DNA from: Desulfurococcales archaeon
GTDB lineage: Archaea > Thermoproteota > Thermoprotei_A > Sulfolobales > Desulfurococcaceae
Reading direction: 5' to 3'
Length of the DNA: 5,287 bases
NCBI GenBank assembly: GCA_027028805.1
Contig: JALVHX010000071.1
Coordinates: 1-5,287 of the forward strand
The notes under the pieces are model-generated. The model was not told where the DNA came from. It saw only the letters and a program-made list of their open reading frames with translations, and did no database searches. Below, piece after piece: positions 1 to 5,287 of the stretch (within the stretch, counting starts at the first letter, position 1; every line of letters begins with the position of its first letter). The position numbers were made by a program, and so were the translations under genes.

Positions 1-1
1 C

Positions 2-385
2 CCACCCCTCAACGTCCAGGAGAGCTTCCTCGCCTTGATCTGGGCGATCGTGCTGATGCGCCGCGTACTAAACCCGCAGGGACGCTGGGTCAGAAGAGCC
101 GTTAAGATATGGGAGATCGTGACAGGCGAGGGCGGAATCGAGCCCATAGAGATGTTCAGCTGGGACCCAGTCACCGACACCTTCACGCCCGACGACCCCG
201 AAGAGGTTGTGCGCCGCAGCTTCCGCCTCAAGATGCTGGCGGAGATACGTGGATGGAGCGAGGAGGAGCTACTAGATCAGCTGACGAAGAGGATGGAGTT
301 CCTCCAAGGCCTGCTCGAAGAAGGGATAACGGATTATAAGAGGGCTTCGCAGAGGCTGCTCGAGTTCTATATAAGGAGGCGTTGA
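2..385 (+). CDS. Type II/IV secretion-type ATPase (GspE/FlaI/VirB11 family), C-terminal fragment
   Basis: This is the last 127 codons of a gene that begins left of the window; the frame is open to base 2, so the TTG at 35 is internal, not a start. The family comprises hexameric cytoplasmic ATPases that power assembly of archaeal type IV pili, the archaellum or related secretion machines. The nucleotide-binding motifs (Walker A/B) lie upstream and are not visible. What is visible is the typical tail: a helix with RRV, a strand like RRAVKIWEIV, then FSWDPVTDTF, then a helical end with LAEIRGWSEEELLDQLTKRMEFLQGLLEEGITDY-like spacing, matching the 'FEWDP.TDTF ... GI.DY' ending I know from archaeal GspE/FlaI proteins. 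It ends at TGA 383-385 and converges on ileS 30 nt away. Which system it drives (pilus, archaellum or other) cannot be told from this fragment, so no symbol is given. Confidence 0.85.
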   Translation, partial: PPLNVQESFLALIWAIVLMRRVLNPQGRWVRRAVKIWEIVTGEGGIEPIEMFSWDPVTDTFTPDDPEEVVRRSFRLKMLAEIRGWSEEELLDQLTKRMEFLQGLLEEGITDYKRASQRLLEFYIRRR

Positions 386-394
386 TGAGAGGAT

Positions 395-418
395 TAAAAG
401 AGGTAGGGAGGCCTTTTA
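395..418. terminator. Possible bidirectional terminator between convergent ATPase and ileS genes
   Basis: An inverted repeat, TAAAAG (395-400) and CTTTTA (413-418), spans the gap between the two convergent stop codons, with a 12-nt loop. On the plus strand the right arm supplies a CCTTTT run just after the ATPase gene. On the minus strand the left arm supplies CCTCTTTTAATCC just after the ileS stop. Archaeal RNA polymerase terminates mainly at short T-rich stretches, so one element could serve both genes. The stem is short and AT-rich, and the assignment is inferred from position and T-runs only. Confidence 0.4.
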
Positions 419-3400
419 CTCCTCCCGGTGCTTCCGTATATAGATTGTTATTTTCTCTCCCATTATCTCCCATTCCCTGACAATATCCCATGCTTCTCCG
501 GACGGCTCCGCTGTCGTTATCTCTATCGTCTTAGAGCGTGTCTCACCGGCTATATAGTCCCTGTGCCTCGCAACCAGCTCGGCGAGCTTCTCCGGGAGCG
601 CGATCACCGTGTCTATGTAGTCGTCGAGGCTTATCCCTAATTCCTTCCTCATAACCTGTATTCTCCTCACAATATCCCGTGCCGCCCCCTCAGCGATCTC
701 CTCCTCCGTGAGCCTCGTGTCCACCGCCACGCTACCCCACGGCTTCTCGACGACGCTATAGCCTTCTATATACCTCGGCGTTATCTTCACGTCGCCGCGT
801 GTCAGCGTGATCTCCCTGCCCTGCAGCACCAGCCTGTGCTCGCCCCGTGAGAGGATATCTCTCGCAACAGGCTCCGGGTTCTCCTCTATATACCTGGTTA
901 TCAACGGGGTGAGCTTCCTGTAGCGTGGCCCAAGGCTCCTGGGCACCGGCTCCACGCTATACTCCATTATCTCCTCAAGCCTCTCCACGGGCCTGACCTC
1001 TATGCTCCGGGCGTTGGCGAGCCTTGCCAGGAGATCCTTCATGGACTCGGCGGCCTCCGCTACCGCGGGATCACTCGTGAATACCACTACGCGGCGGACG
1101 GGCTGTCTGAGCTTGAGGCCGGCCTTCATGCGTGCCGCGGCCACCGCCTCGTATATGTCGCGTATAGTATCCATTTTCTCCTCAAGCTCCCTGTCAATGT
1201 ATTCCTCGTCGACGCCGGGCCACTCGTAGAGGTGGATGCTCTCCCTGGCGTCCCGTAGCGACGGCCTATACATGTCCTGGTAGATCTTCTCAGCCAGGAA
1301 CGGCGTGAACGCGGAGGCCATGAGGAGCCATTTCCAGAGCGCGTGGTAGAGAACCGCGTATGCGGCGAGCTTGTCGCCGGTGTTCTCCTCCACCCATACA
1401 CGGGGCCTTATCAGCCGGATATACCAGTGGCTCACATCCTCCACTATGAATCTCCTGAGGGCGCGGACAGCCTCGTGTACATGATACCTCTCCATGTTCT
1501 CCGTAACCTTTTTCACGAGACTGTTTATCCTGGAGAGCATCCATCTATCCTCTATCCTCAACGAGCCGGCGGCCTCTCCTAGGCCGTGGCTGGAGGGGTC
1601 GTAGCCGTCGAGGCTCATATATGTTGATGCGAACACGAACGTGTTCCACGCGATCGCGAGATCTCTTCTCGCCTCCTCGACCCACCGCCACGAGAACCTG
1701 GGATCCTCCCACACCGTGTTCTGGAGAACCCATAGGCGGAGCGGGTCACGGCCCATCTTCTCGATGGCCTCGTCTGTGCCCACGTAGTTGCCGAGGCTCT
1801 TATGCATCTCCCTTCCATGCTCGTCCAGCACGAAGCCGTGGACAAGAACCTTGCGGTAGGGAGCCCTGCTGAAGCCCAGAACTCCTGCTCGGAGGAGGGA
1901 GAAGAACCAGCCCCTCGTCTGGTCATGGCCCTCCACTATGAAATCCAGTATAACATCCTCTATGCTCAGCTTCTCCGGATGCCCCTTGGCGGCATAGAAC
2001 GCTATGGCGCTGTCAAACCATACATCGAGTACGTCGGGAACCCTCCTCATCGGCCTGCCGCAGACAGGGCATTTCAGCACAACCCTGTCTATCCACGGCT
2101 TATGGAGCTCCTTGGGCCTCTCGCCCCCGAGCTCCTCGAGCTCCCTCAGGCTCCCCACGACAACCCGGTGGCCCTCGGGGCACTCCCATACCGGTAGCGG
2201 GGAGCCCCAGTATCTCTGCCTCGACAACACCCAGTCCTGGAGGTTCTCGAGCATATGCATAAGCCTGTCAAGGGCCCAGCCAGGTATCCACTCCACCTTC
2301 CCGGCTTCCTCGACCAGTTTATCCCTGAGCTTGGTGACCCTCAGTATCCACTGCTTAGTCGTCCTCATCAAAACCGGTGTCTTGCATCTCCAGCAGACAG
2401 GGTATTTGTGCAGTATACTGCCCTCGTGGAACAACGCGCCCGCCGCACGGAGATCCTCTATGATCACGTCGTTCGCTTTCCTCACATACATGCCCGCGTA
2501 TTTCCCGGCCTCCTCGGTGAACCTTCCCTCGTCGTCGACCGGCGACGCTATATAGTCGATGCCCTCCCTCCTCGCTACCTCGAAGTCCTCGCGGCCGTGT
2601 CCGGGGGCGCCGTGGACAAGGCCTGTTCCCTCATGCATGGTCACGAACTCGGGGGCCATGACGACACGGTGGTACCGGGAGAGCTTCTCCTGGAGGGGAA
2701 CGAGGTCCCGTAGAGGATGATCGTATTCTATGCCCGCGAGGGCTTCTCCCGGGAACTCCTCTAGGACGACATAGTCTTTTACATCGGCCTCCTCCATGAC
2801 ATTCTTGAGCCTGGCCTTGGCGAGGATAAGGGTGTCGCCGCCAACCCTTACCCTTACATAGGTCTCCTCCGGATGGGCCATTATGAACGTGTTCGCGGGG
2901 AGGGTCCAGGGCGTCGTTGTCCATATCAGCAGGTATTCCCGCTCCCTACCCCTCACGGGGAACTTGACGTATATGCTTGGATCAATGAGGTCCGCGTGCT
3001 CGATCTCGTATTCTGCCAGGGTCGTCGAGCACCTGGGGCACCAGTATACCACTCTCTCCTCCCTGTCAAGGAGACCCTGATCCGCCGCCTTCTTTATCAG
3101 CCACCAGCCGGCCTCTATATACTCGTCCCGCAGCGTGAGATACGGGTTCTCCCAGTCCATGAATACTCCTAGCTCCTTGAACCAGTGGGTCAGTGACTCG
3201 ACGTTGCGGAGCGCGAGGCCCCGGCACTCCTCTATAAACTTCTCGACACCGATCTTCTCCTCGATCTCCCTCTTCACCCGGATCCCCAGCTTCTGCTCAA
3301 CCTTAACCTCTATAGGCAGCCCGTGGCAGTCATAGCCGGGCCTGTCGAAGACATCGTAGCCACGCATCCTCTTGTATCTCAGAATAGCGTCCTTCAACAC

Positions 3401-3595
3401 CTTGTTCCACGCGGTGCCTATGTGGGGCACGGCGCCGCTGGGATAAGGCGGGCCATCTATGAAGTTAAAACGTTTACCTCCCCGGTTCTTCTCCTTCACC
3501 AGCTTATAGACATGCTTCTTCTCCCAGAAACCCTTAACCCATTCCTCCACCCTATGCGGATCATACTGGCCCTCGACACGCCCAACACTAGGCAA
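416..3595 (-). CDS. ileS: Isoleucyl-tRNA synthetase (IleRS)
   Basis: Class I aminoacyl-tRNA synthetase that charges tRNA-Ile in the cytoplasm and hydrolyses mischarged Val-tRNA. The 1059 residues match full-length archaeal/eukaryal-type IleRS. Visible in order: YDPHRVEEWV near the N-terminus; HIGH-type signature HIGT (58-61) after PPYPSG; Zn-type pair CPRC (186-189); CP1 editing domain with WTTTPWTLPAN (225-235) and HGAPGHGREDF (328-338), D337 matching the essential editing aspartate; second pair CWRC (401-404); later Cys/His cluster C472/H476/C509/C512; VWFDSA (525-530); GHDQTRGWFFSLL (556-568); KMSKS position EMHKS (596-600), a variant; then the helical anticodon-binding domain and C-terminal extension. 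TTG at 3595 is chosen because ten residues before YDP is normal for the family, an in-frame TAG lies 33 nt upstream (3629-3631), and GGAGG (3606-3610) sits 10 nt before it. The leader contains a TATA box, hairpin and short ORF, annotated separately. Confidence 0.98.
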   Translation of the reverse strand: MPSVGRVEGQYDPHRVEEWVKGFWEKKHVYKLVKEKNRGGKRFNFIDGPPYPSGAVPHIGTAWNKVLKDAILRYKRMRGYDVFDRPGYDCHGLPIEVKVEQKLGIRVKREIEEKIGVEKFIEECRGLALRNVESLTHWFKELGVFMDWENPYLTLRDEYIEAGWWLIKKAADQGLLDREERVVYWCPRCSTTLAEYEIEHADLIDPSIYVKFPVRGREREYLLIWTTTPWTLPANTFIMAHPEETYVRVRVGGDTLILAKARLKNVMEEADVKDYVVLEEFPGEALAGIEYDHPLRDLVPLQEKLSRYHRVVMAPEFVTMHEGTGLVHGAPGHGREDFEVARREGIDYIASPVDDEGRFTEEAGKYAGMYVRKANDVIIEDLRAAGALFHEGSILHKYPVCWRCKTPVLMRTTKQWILRVTKLRDKLVEEAGKVEWIPGWALDRLMHMLENLQDWVLSRQRYWGSPLPVWECPEGHRVVVGSLRELEELGGERPKELHKPWIDRVVLKCPVCGRPMRRVPDVLDVWFDSAIAFYAAKGHPEKLSIEDVILDFIVEGHDQTRGWFFSLLRAGVLGFSRAPYRKVLVHGFVLDEHGREMHKSLGNYVGTDEAIEKMGRDPLRLWVLQNTVWEDPRFSWRWVEEARRDLAIAWNTFVFASTYMSLDGYDPSSHGLGEAAGSLRIEDRWMLSRINSLVKKVTENMERYHVHEAVRALRRFIVEDVSHWYIRLIRPRVWVEENTGDKLAAYAVLYHALWKWLLMASAFTPFLAEKIYQDMYRPSLRDARESIHLYEWPGVDEEYIDRELEEKMDTIRDIYEAVAAARMKAGLKLRQPVRRVVVFTSDPAVAEAAESMKDLLARLANARSIEVRPVERLEEIMEYSVEPVPRSLGPRYRKLTPLITRYIEENPEPVARDILSRGEHRLVLQGREITLTRGDVKITPRYIEGYSVVEKPWGSVAVDTRLTEEEIAEGAARDIVRRIQVMRKELGISLDDYIDTVIALPEKLAELVARHRDYIAGETRSKTIEITTAEPSGEAWDIVREWEIMGEKITIYIRKHREE

Positions 3596-3628
3596 TACCT
3601 GGACGCCTCCACACCTTATACACGGCCT

Positions 3629-3652
3629 CTACGCCGTCGAGGACGACGGCAT
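3629..3652 (-). other. Short leader ORF (MPSSSTA) overlaid by a perfect hairpin upstream of ileS
   Basis: On the minus strand an ATG at 3652 opens a frame of seven codons, peptide MPSSSTA, closed by TAG at 3629-3631. It is in the same frame as ileS and lies 33 nt before its TTG start. Bases 3633-3639 and 3644-3650 form a perfect 7-bp GC-rich stem (GCCGTCG/CGACGGC) with a 4-nt loop, so the hairpin covers almost the whole ORF. The ATG lies about 30 nt downstream of the TATA box at 3681-3692, where an archaeal transcript would be expected to begin, so the ORF could be read as a leaderless or near-leaderless start. Translation is not shown. The peptide has no Ile codon, so classical attenuation by isoleucine starvation is not supported. 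Confidence 0.35.
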
Positions 3653-3680
3653 TAGAAAATAGTTATCATCGCGGAGGAGT

Positions 3681-3692
3681 CATAAATATTAT
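3681..3692 (-). promoter_or_regulatory. Archaeal TATA box, probable ileS promoter
   Basis: The minus strand reads ATAATATTTATG within otherwise GC-rich intergenic DNA, preceded by purine-rich GGG that could act as a BRE. Archaeal TATA boxes are centred about 25-30 bp before the transcription start, which predicts initiation near 3655-3660 and a roughly 60-nt leader for ileS. A second AT-rich stretch on the same strand (about 3654-3668, ATAACTATTTTCTA) could be part of the promoter, an alternative box, or a T-rich terminator for transcripts coming from pcna. Confidence 0.5.
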
Positions 3693-3739
3693 CCCAGCCC
3701 TTACCAGGCAGGGCCAGGGAAAACCATGTATAGGGGGAG

Positions 3740-3818
3740 GCTATCAGGTGTCCTGGCCCTCATCACGGGGGCCTTGTCCCGCGACGGCTCCTCAGAAACT
3801 CGGCACTCATCACTCTCT
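3740..3818 (-). ncRNA. Candidate C/D box 2'-O-methylation guide sRNA
   Basis: The minus strand has two perfect C-type boxes and two perfect D-type boxes in the right order: C box GTGATGA (3807-3813), 11-nt guide GTGCCGAGTTT (3796-3806), D' box CTGA (3792-3795), C' box GTGATGA (3760-3766), 12-nt guide GGGCCAGGACAC (3748-3759), D box CTGA (3744-3747). Archaeal C/D sRNAs bind L7Ae, Nop5 and fibrillarin and direct methylation of the target base paired to the fifth guide position before D or D'. Guide lengths fit this well. Against it, the D'-to-C' spacer is 25 nt, longer than usual, and the flanks form almost no terminal stem. No TATA box precedes it, so it would probably be processed from the pcna transcript. 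Outer ends are approximate. From memory, unverified, the first guide could pair with a conserved 23S rRNA segment like GGAACUCGGCAAA. Confidence 0.45.
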
Positions 3819-3822
3819 GAGG

Positions 3823-3852
3823 CGGGGAGGCGCGTGCATCCTCCCCGGATGC
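3823..3852. other. GC-rich hairpin with an overlapping alternative stem, downstream of pcna
   Basis: Bases 3823-3830 (CGGGGAGG) and 3840-3847 (CCTCCCCG) form a perfect 8-bp stem with a 9-nt loop. A second stem, GCATCC (3836-3841) with GGATGC (3847-3852) and loop TCCCC, shares bases with the first, so only one can form at a time. In the transcribed (minus) direction the structure starts 25 nt after the pcna stop and sits directly before the candidate C/D sRNA. No T-run follows, so it is not a classic intrinsic terminator. It may protect the pcna 3' end or mark an RNA-processing site; this is inference. Confidence 0.4.
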
Positions 3853-3877
3853 GTCCACGGAGCCCTTGTCATCGAGC

Positions 3878-4621
3878 CTATATAGCCTTGGGTGCTAGGA
3901 GGTATTTTACTCGTCCCTCGCCTGTCAGGGCGAACTCCATGTAGAGCGGCATGTCTGTTGAGAACCTTAGCATAACAGTCTCCGCGATCTTTGTGAGCGC
4001 GAGGACGTGTTTCAGGTACTCTATGCTGTAGGGCGACCTGCTCGGGGCCTTCACCCTTAGATCTATGAGTGCTGGCGCGTCTCTTGTAAGCCTTGTCTCG
4101 GTGACGGTGGCTCCTTTTCCGCGGAGTATGAGCATGTCTTCGCTCGGCGCATCGATCTCGAGCGTGTCCCCAACTACCTCCGCGTCTTTTATAGCGTGCT
4201 TTATGACGTCGGCGAGAACCTGTGCCTCTACGTTGAACTCTAGCTGTGTCTCAGGTATCTCCGGCGCCGTTACATCCATGTTTCTGAACCTATACTTTCT
4301 CTTTATAGCAGCGTTTATTATGATCGTTATCCAGTCCTCGTCCACGGAGAGCTCGAAGCTGTCGCCCTTCTTTATACGCTTCAATAGCTTCCCGAGATTA
4401 GCCATGCTCAGCCCTATCTCCGCGGGCTCCTCCACCTCGTACTCCAGGAAACTGGAGGCAGGCAGATATATGTCTATGAGGGCCGCCCGCGCCGGGTCAA
4501 GCGCCTTCATATACAGGCCGTCCTGGTCGATCGTTATGGATACCTCGTCCACGAGCTTTGACAGCGAGTCTATTATGCTCTTGATATACTTGGCCTCCGG
4601 GTAGACAACCCTGACCGTCAA
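3878..4621 (-). CDS. pcn: DNA polymerase sliding clamp (PCNA)
   Basis: Ring-forming processivity clamp that encircles DNA and tethers replicative polymerase, FEN1, ligase and other partners through their PIP boxes. With the TTG start at 4621 it is 247 residues, normal for archaeal PCNA, and begins MTVRVVYPEAKYIKSIIDSL, matching the usual first strand and helix. Visible landmarks are DQDGLYMKALDPAR (about 33-45), the lysine-rich KLLKRIKKGD (78-87), the region of the interdomain loop TAPEIPETQLEF (about 118-129), YSIEYLK (198-204) and the C-terminal LLAPK. The frame stays open to 4762, but those 47 extra residues are basic, low in family character and run into the upstream gene, so they are rejected. 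A weak SD-like GGGGATC lies just before the TTG. Many Crenarchaeota have several PCNA paralogues forming heterotrimers; which subunit this is cannot be told from the window. Confidence 0.96.
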   Translation of the reverse strand: MTVRVVYPEAKYIKSIIDSLSKLVDEVSITIDQDGLYMKALDPARAALIDIYLPASSFLEYEVEEPAEIGLSMANLGKLLKRIKKGDSFELSVDEDWITIIINAAIKRKYRFRNMDVTAPEIPETQLEFNVEAQVLADVIKHAIKDAEVVGDTLEIDAPSEDMLILRGKGATVTETRLTRDAPALIDLRVKAPSRSPYSIEYLKHVLALTKIAETVMLRFSTDMPLYMEFALTGEGRVKYLLAPKAI

Positions 4622-4631
4622 CCATTGATCC

Positions 4632-4641
4632 CCACGCGTGG
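4632..4641. promoter_or_regulatory. Perfect 10-bp palindrome before the pcna start, possible operator
   Basis: CCACGCGTGG is a perfect 10-bp palindrome ending 10 nt before the pcna TTG. If the nearer TATA-like box (minus CTCTATACGG, about 4655-4664) is used, transcription would start around 4633, so the palindrome would cover the initiation site, a typical place for an archaeal repressor. Such short palindromes also occur by chance in GC-rich DNA, and only one copy is seen. Confidence 0.25.
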
Positions 4642-4695
4642 AGCTGTTTAGGCACCGTATAGAGGGGCCGGGGCGGCTTCCCGGCGATGAATAAT

Positions 4696-4703
4696 AGTAT
4701 ATG
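4696..4703 (-). promoter_or_regulatory. TATA-like box upstream of pcna
   Basis: The minus strand reads CATATACT followed by ATTATTC in the 100-nt gap between the nuclease-like gene and pcna. It would place transcription start near 4672 and give a leader of about 50 nt. A second candidate, CTATAC at 4657-4662, would give a leader of only about 11 nt. Either supports pcna having its own promoter rather than depending on the upstream gene; the sequence alone does not decide between them. Confidence 0.35.
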
Positions 4704-4721
4704 CGCGTCCTGTTAATTAGG

Positions 4722-5287
4722 TTAATCCGGCCCCGCGTCCCTGAACACCGGGGGAGTGTCAAGGGCCTCCTCGACGGTGATGGGGCGCGCGCCCAGGGTA
4801 TCCATTACGAGGTATAGGTCTCTGAGGACATTGTCCAGCTCATGGAACCCCAATACTAGTACTCTGCCGTCAACTATTCTGAGCCTAGGCGTCCTCAGCG
4901 TCACTATCATTGGCACCGCCTCCCTTATCCTCGGGATCAATGGGTACTTTGAGCGCAGCCAGTCCCTGTAGCGGAGGAGCTTCACTGTTCTCTCCACGTG
5001 CTTCCTAGCCACATCCACGAGCATTGAGGGCGAGAGGCCGTGGCGCCAGTGCTTGCAGTCAATCACTATTGCTCTCCAGCTACCTGTATCGATCCCCACT
5101 ACATCTATCTCGAAGCGCCTGGGCTTGGACGCGGCCACGCTATGGTATACTATGTAGCCATGGGCCGCCAGGACCTCCATCGATACTTTCTCGAAATCCC
5201 TCCAGTCCACTAGGCCCGCTATGCGGCGGAAATAAACACCTCTCCTCAAGCCATGGACAGCCAGGGCGAGCGGGTCTACAACCCTGT
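4722..5287 (-). CDS. PD-(D/E)XK nuclease-like protein (restriction-endonuclease-like fold), 5'-partial
   Basis: I recognise a fold-level pattern but not a named gene. Numbering from the TTG at 5249, the protein shows DWRDFE (15-20, helix-1 acidic residue E20), a strand pair with FEIDVVGID (46-54, D49) and IVIDCKHW (61-68, D64-x-K66), the order expected of a PD-(D/E)XK core, followed by a helix (MLVDVARKHVERTVKLL) and a strand VPMIVTLRT. The nearest relatives are likely Mrr/Hjc-type archaeal nucleases of unknown role; specificity cannot be inferred. The Asp in DCK replaces the more common Glu but is tolerated in this superfamily. The TTG at 5249 has no SD, and the frame continues upstream with plausible coding sequence (RVVDPLALAVHG) to the window edge, so the true start probably lies outside. 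It stops at TAA 4722-4724, 100 nt before pcna, and may be a clamp-associated repair enzyme (inference from position only). Confidence 0.7.
   Translation of the reverse strand, partial: RVVDPLALAVHGLRRGVYFRRIAGLVDWRDFEKVSMEVLAAHGYIVYHSVAASKPRRFEIDVVGIDTGSWRAIVIDCKHWRHGLSPSMLVDVARKHVERTVKLLRYRDWLRSKYPLIPRIREAVPMIVTLRTPRLRIVDGRVLVLGFHELDNVLRDLYLVMDTLGARPITVEEALDTPPVFRDAGPD

Noticed and set aside
2004..2555. 183-codon plus-strand open frame opposite ileS, and other antisense frames there
   Set aside because: All sit inside a full-length IleRS with every family motif intact; their translations show no domain and are biased in the way expected of shadow frames.
416..3595. Many CTATATA-like strings inside ileS as promoters
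   Set aside because: They arise from Ile-ATA and Tyr-TAT codon pairs on the coding strand and have no gene at the right distance.
3596..3877. tRNA gene or T-box-like element before ileS
   Set aside because: No acceptor/T-arm signature (GTTCRANNC) or T-box motif was found; only the hairpins described are visible.
3726..3944. 72-codon plus-strand ORF in the pcna-ileS gap
   Set aside because: It has an ATG but runs into the 3' end of pcna antisense, has no recognisable composition or motif, and covers the structured RNA candidate on the other strand.
4065..4604. 179-codon plus-strand open frame opposite pcna
   Set aside because: It lies wholly within pcna; its Ser/Thr-rich low-complexity translation is a mirror of the real gene's codon pattern.
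4705..4724. TTAATTAGGTTAA repeat-like sequence at the end of the nuclease-like gene
   Set aside because: Two short TTAA-containing units are too small for a repeat or attachment site; the minus-strand reading overlaps the stop codon and looks like ordinary AT-rich intergenic DNA.
4622..4762. N-terminal extension of PCNA by 47 residues
   Set aside because: The extra residues have no clamp-like character, overlap the 3' end of the upstream gene and cover TATA-like DNA; archaeal PCNA normally starts just before the VVYPEAKY-type strand.

Overview
The window looks like hyperthermophilic crenarchaeal DNA, most plausibly order Desulfurococcales (Pyrodictium/Hyperthermus-like). This is a judgement from gene content and style, not from a database match. 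The evidence is an archaeal-type sliding clamp (PCNA), an archaeal/eukaryal-style IleRS, the C-terminus of an archaeal type II/IV secretion-type ATPase, GC-rich DNA with frequent AGG/AGA Arg and ATA Ile codons, TTG start codons, and TATA-box rather than -10/-35 promoters.

Layout, left to right. 2-385 (+) is the C-terminal end of a GspE/FlaI/VirB11-family ATPase that starts before the window. It converges on ileS (416-3595, -), which is complete at 1059 residues. The 30-nt gap carries an inverted repeat with T-runs on both strands, a plausible shared terminator. A 282-nt intergenic stretch (3596-3877) separates ileS from the upstream gene pcna. It has no convincing protein gene but is unusually structured. 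It holds a candidate C/D box methylation-guide sRNA (boxes at 3744-3813, -), a GC-rich hairpin just downstream of pcna, an archaeal TATA box (3681-3692), and a short ORF of seven codons plus stop, overlaid exactly by a perfect 7-bp hairpin in the ileS leader. pcna (3878-4621, -) is complete at 247 residues and starts at TTG. It is preceded by a 100-nt regulatory gap with two TATA-like boxes and a perfect 10-bp palindrome. 4722-5287 (-) is a PD-(D/E)XK nuclease-like protein whose start probably lies beyond the right edge.

The three minus-strand genes (nuclease-like, pcna, ileS) lie head to tail, but the 100- and 282-nt gaps, each with TATA-like elements, suggest separate promoters rather than one tight operon. 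The genes serve DNA replication/repair (clamp, possible nuclease partner) and translation (IleRS, possible rRNA-methylation guide). The most interesting material is the non-coding DNA between pcna and ileS. No mobile element, CRISPR array, tRNA or rRNA gene was seen.
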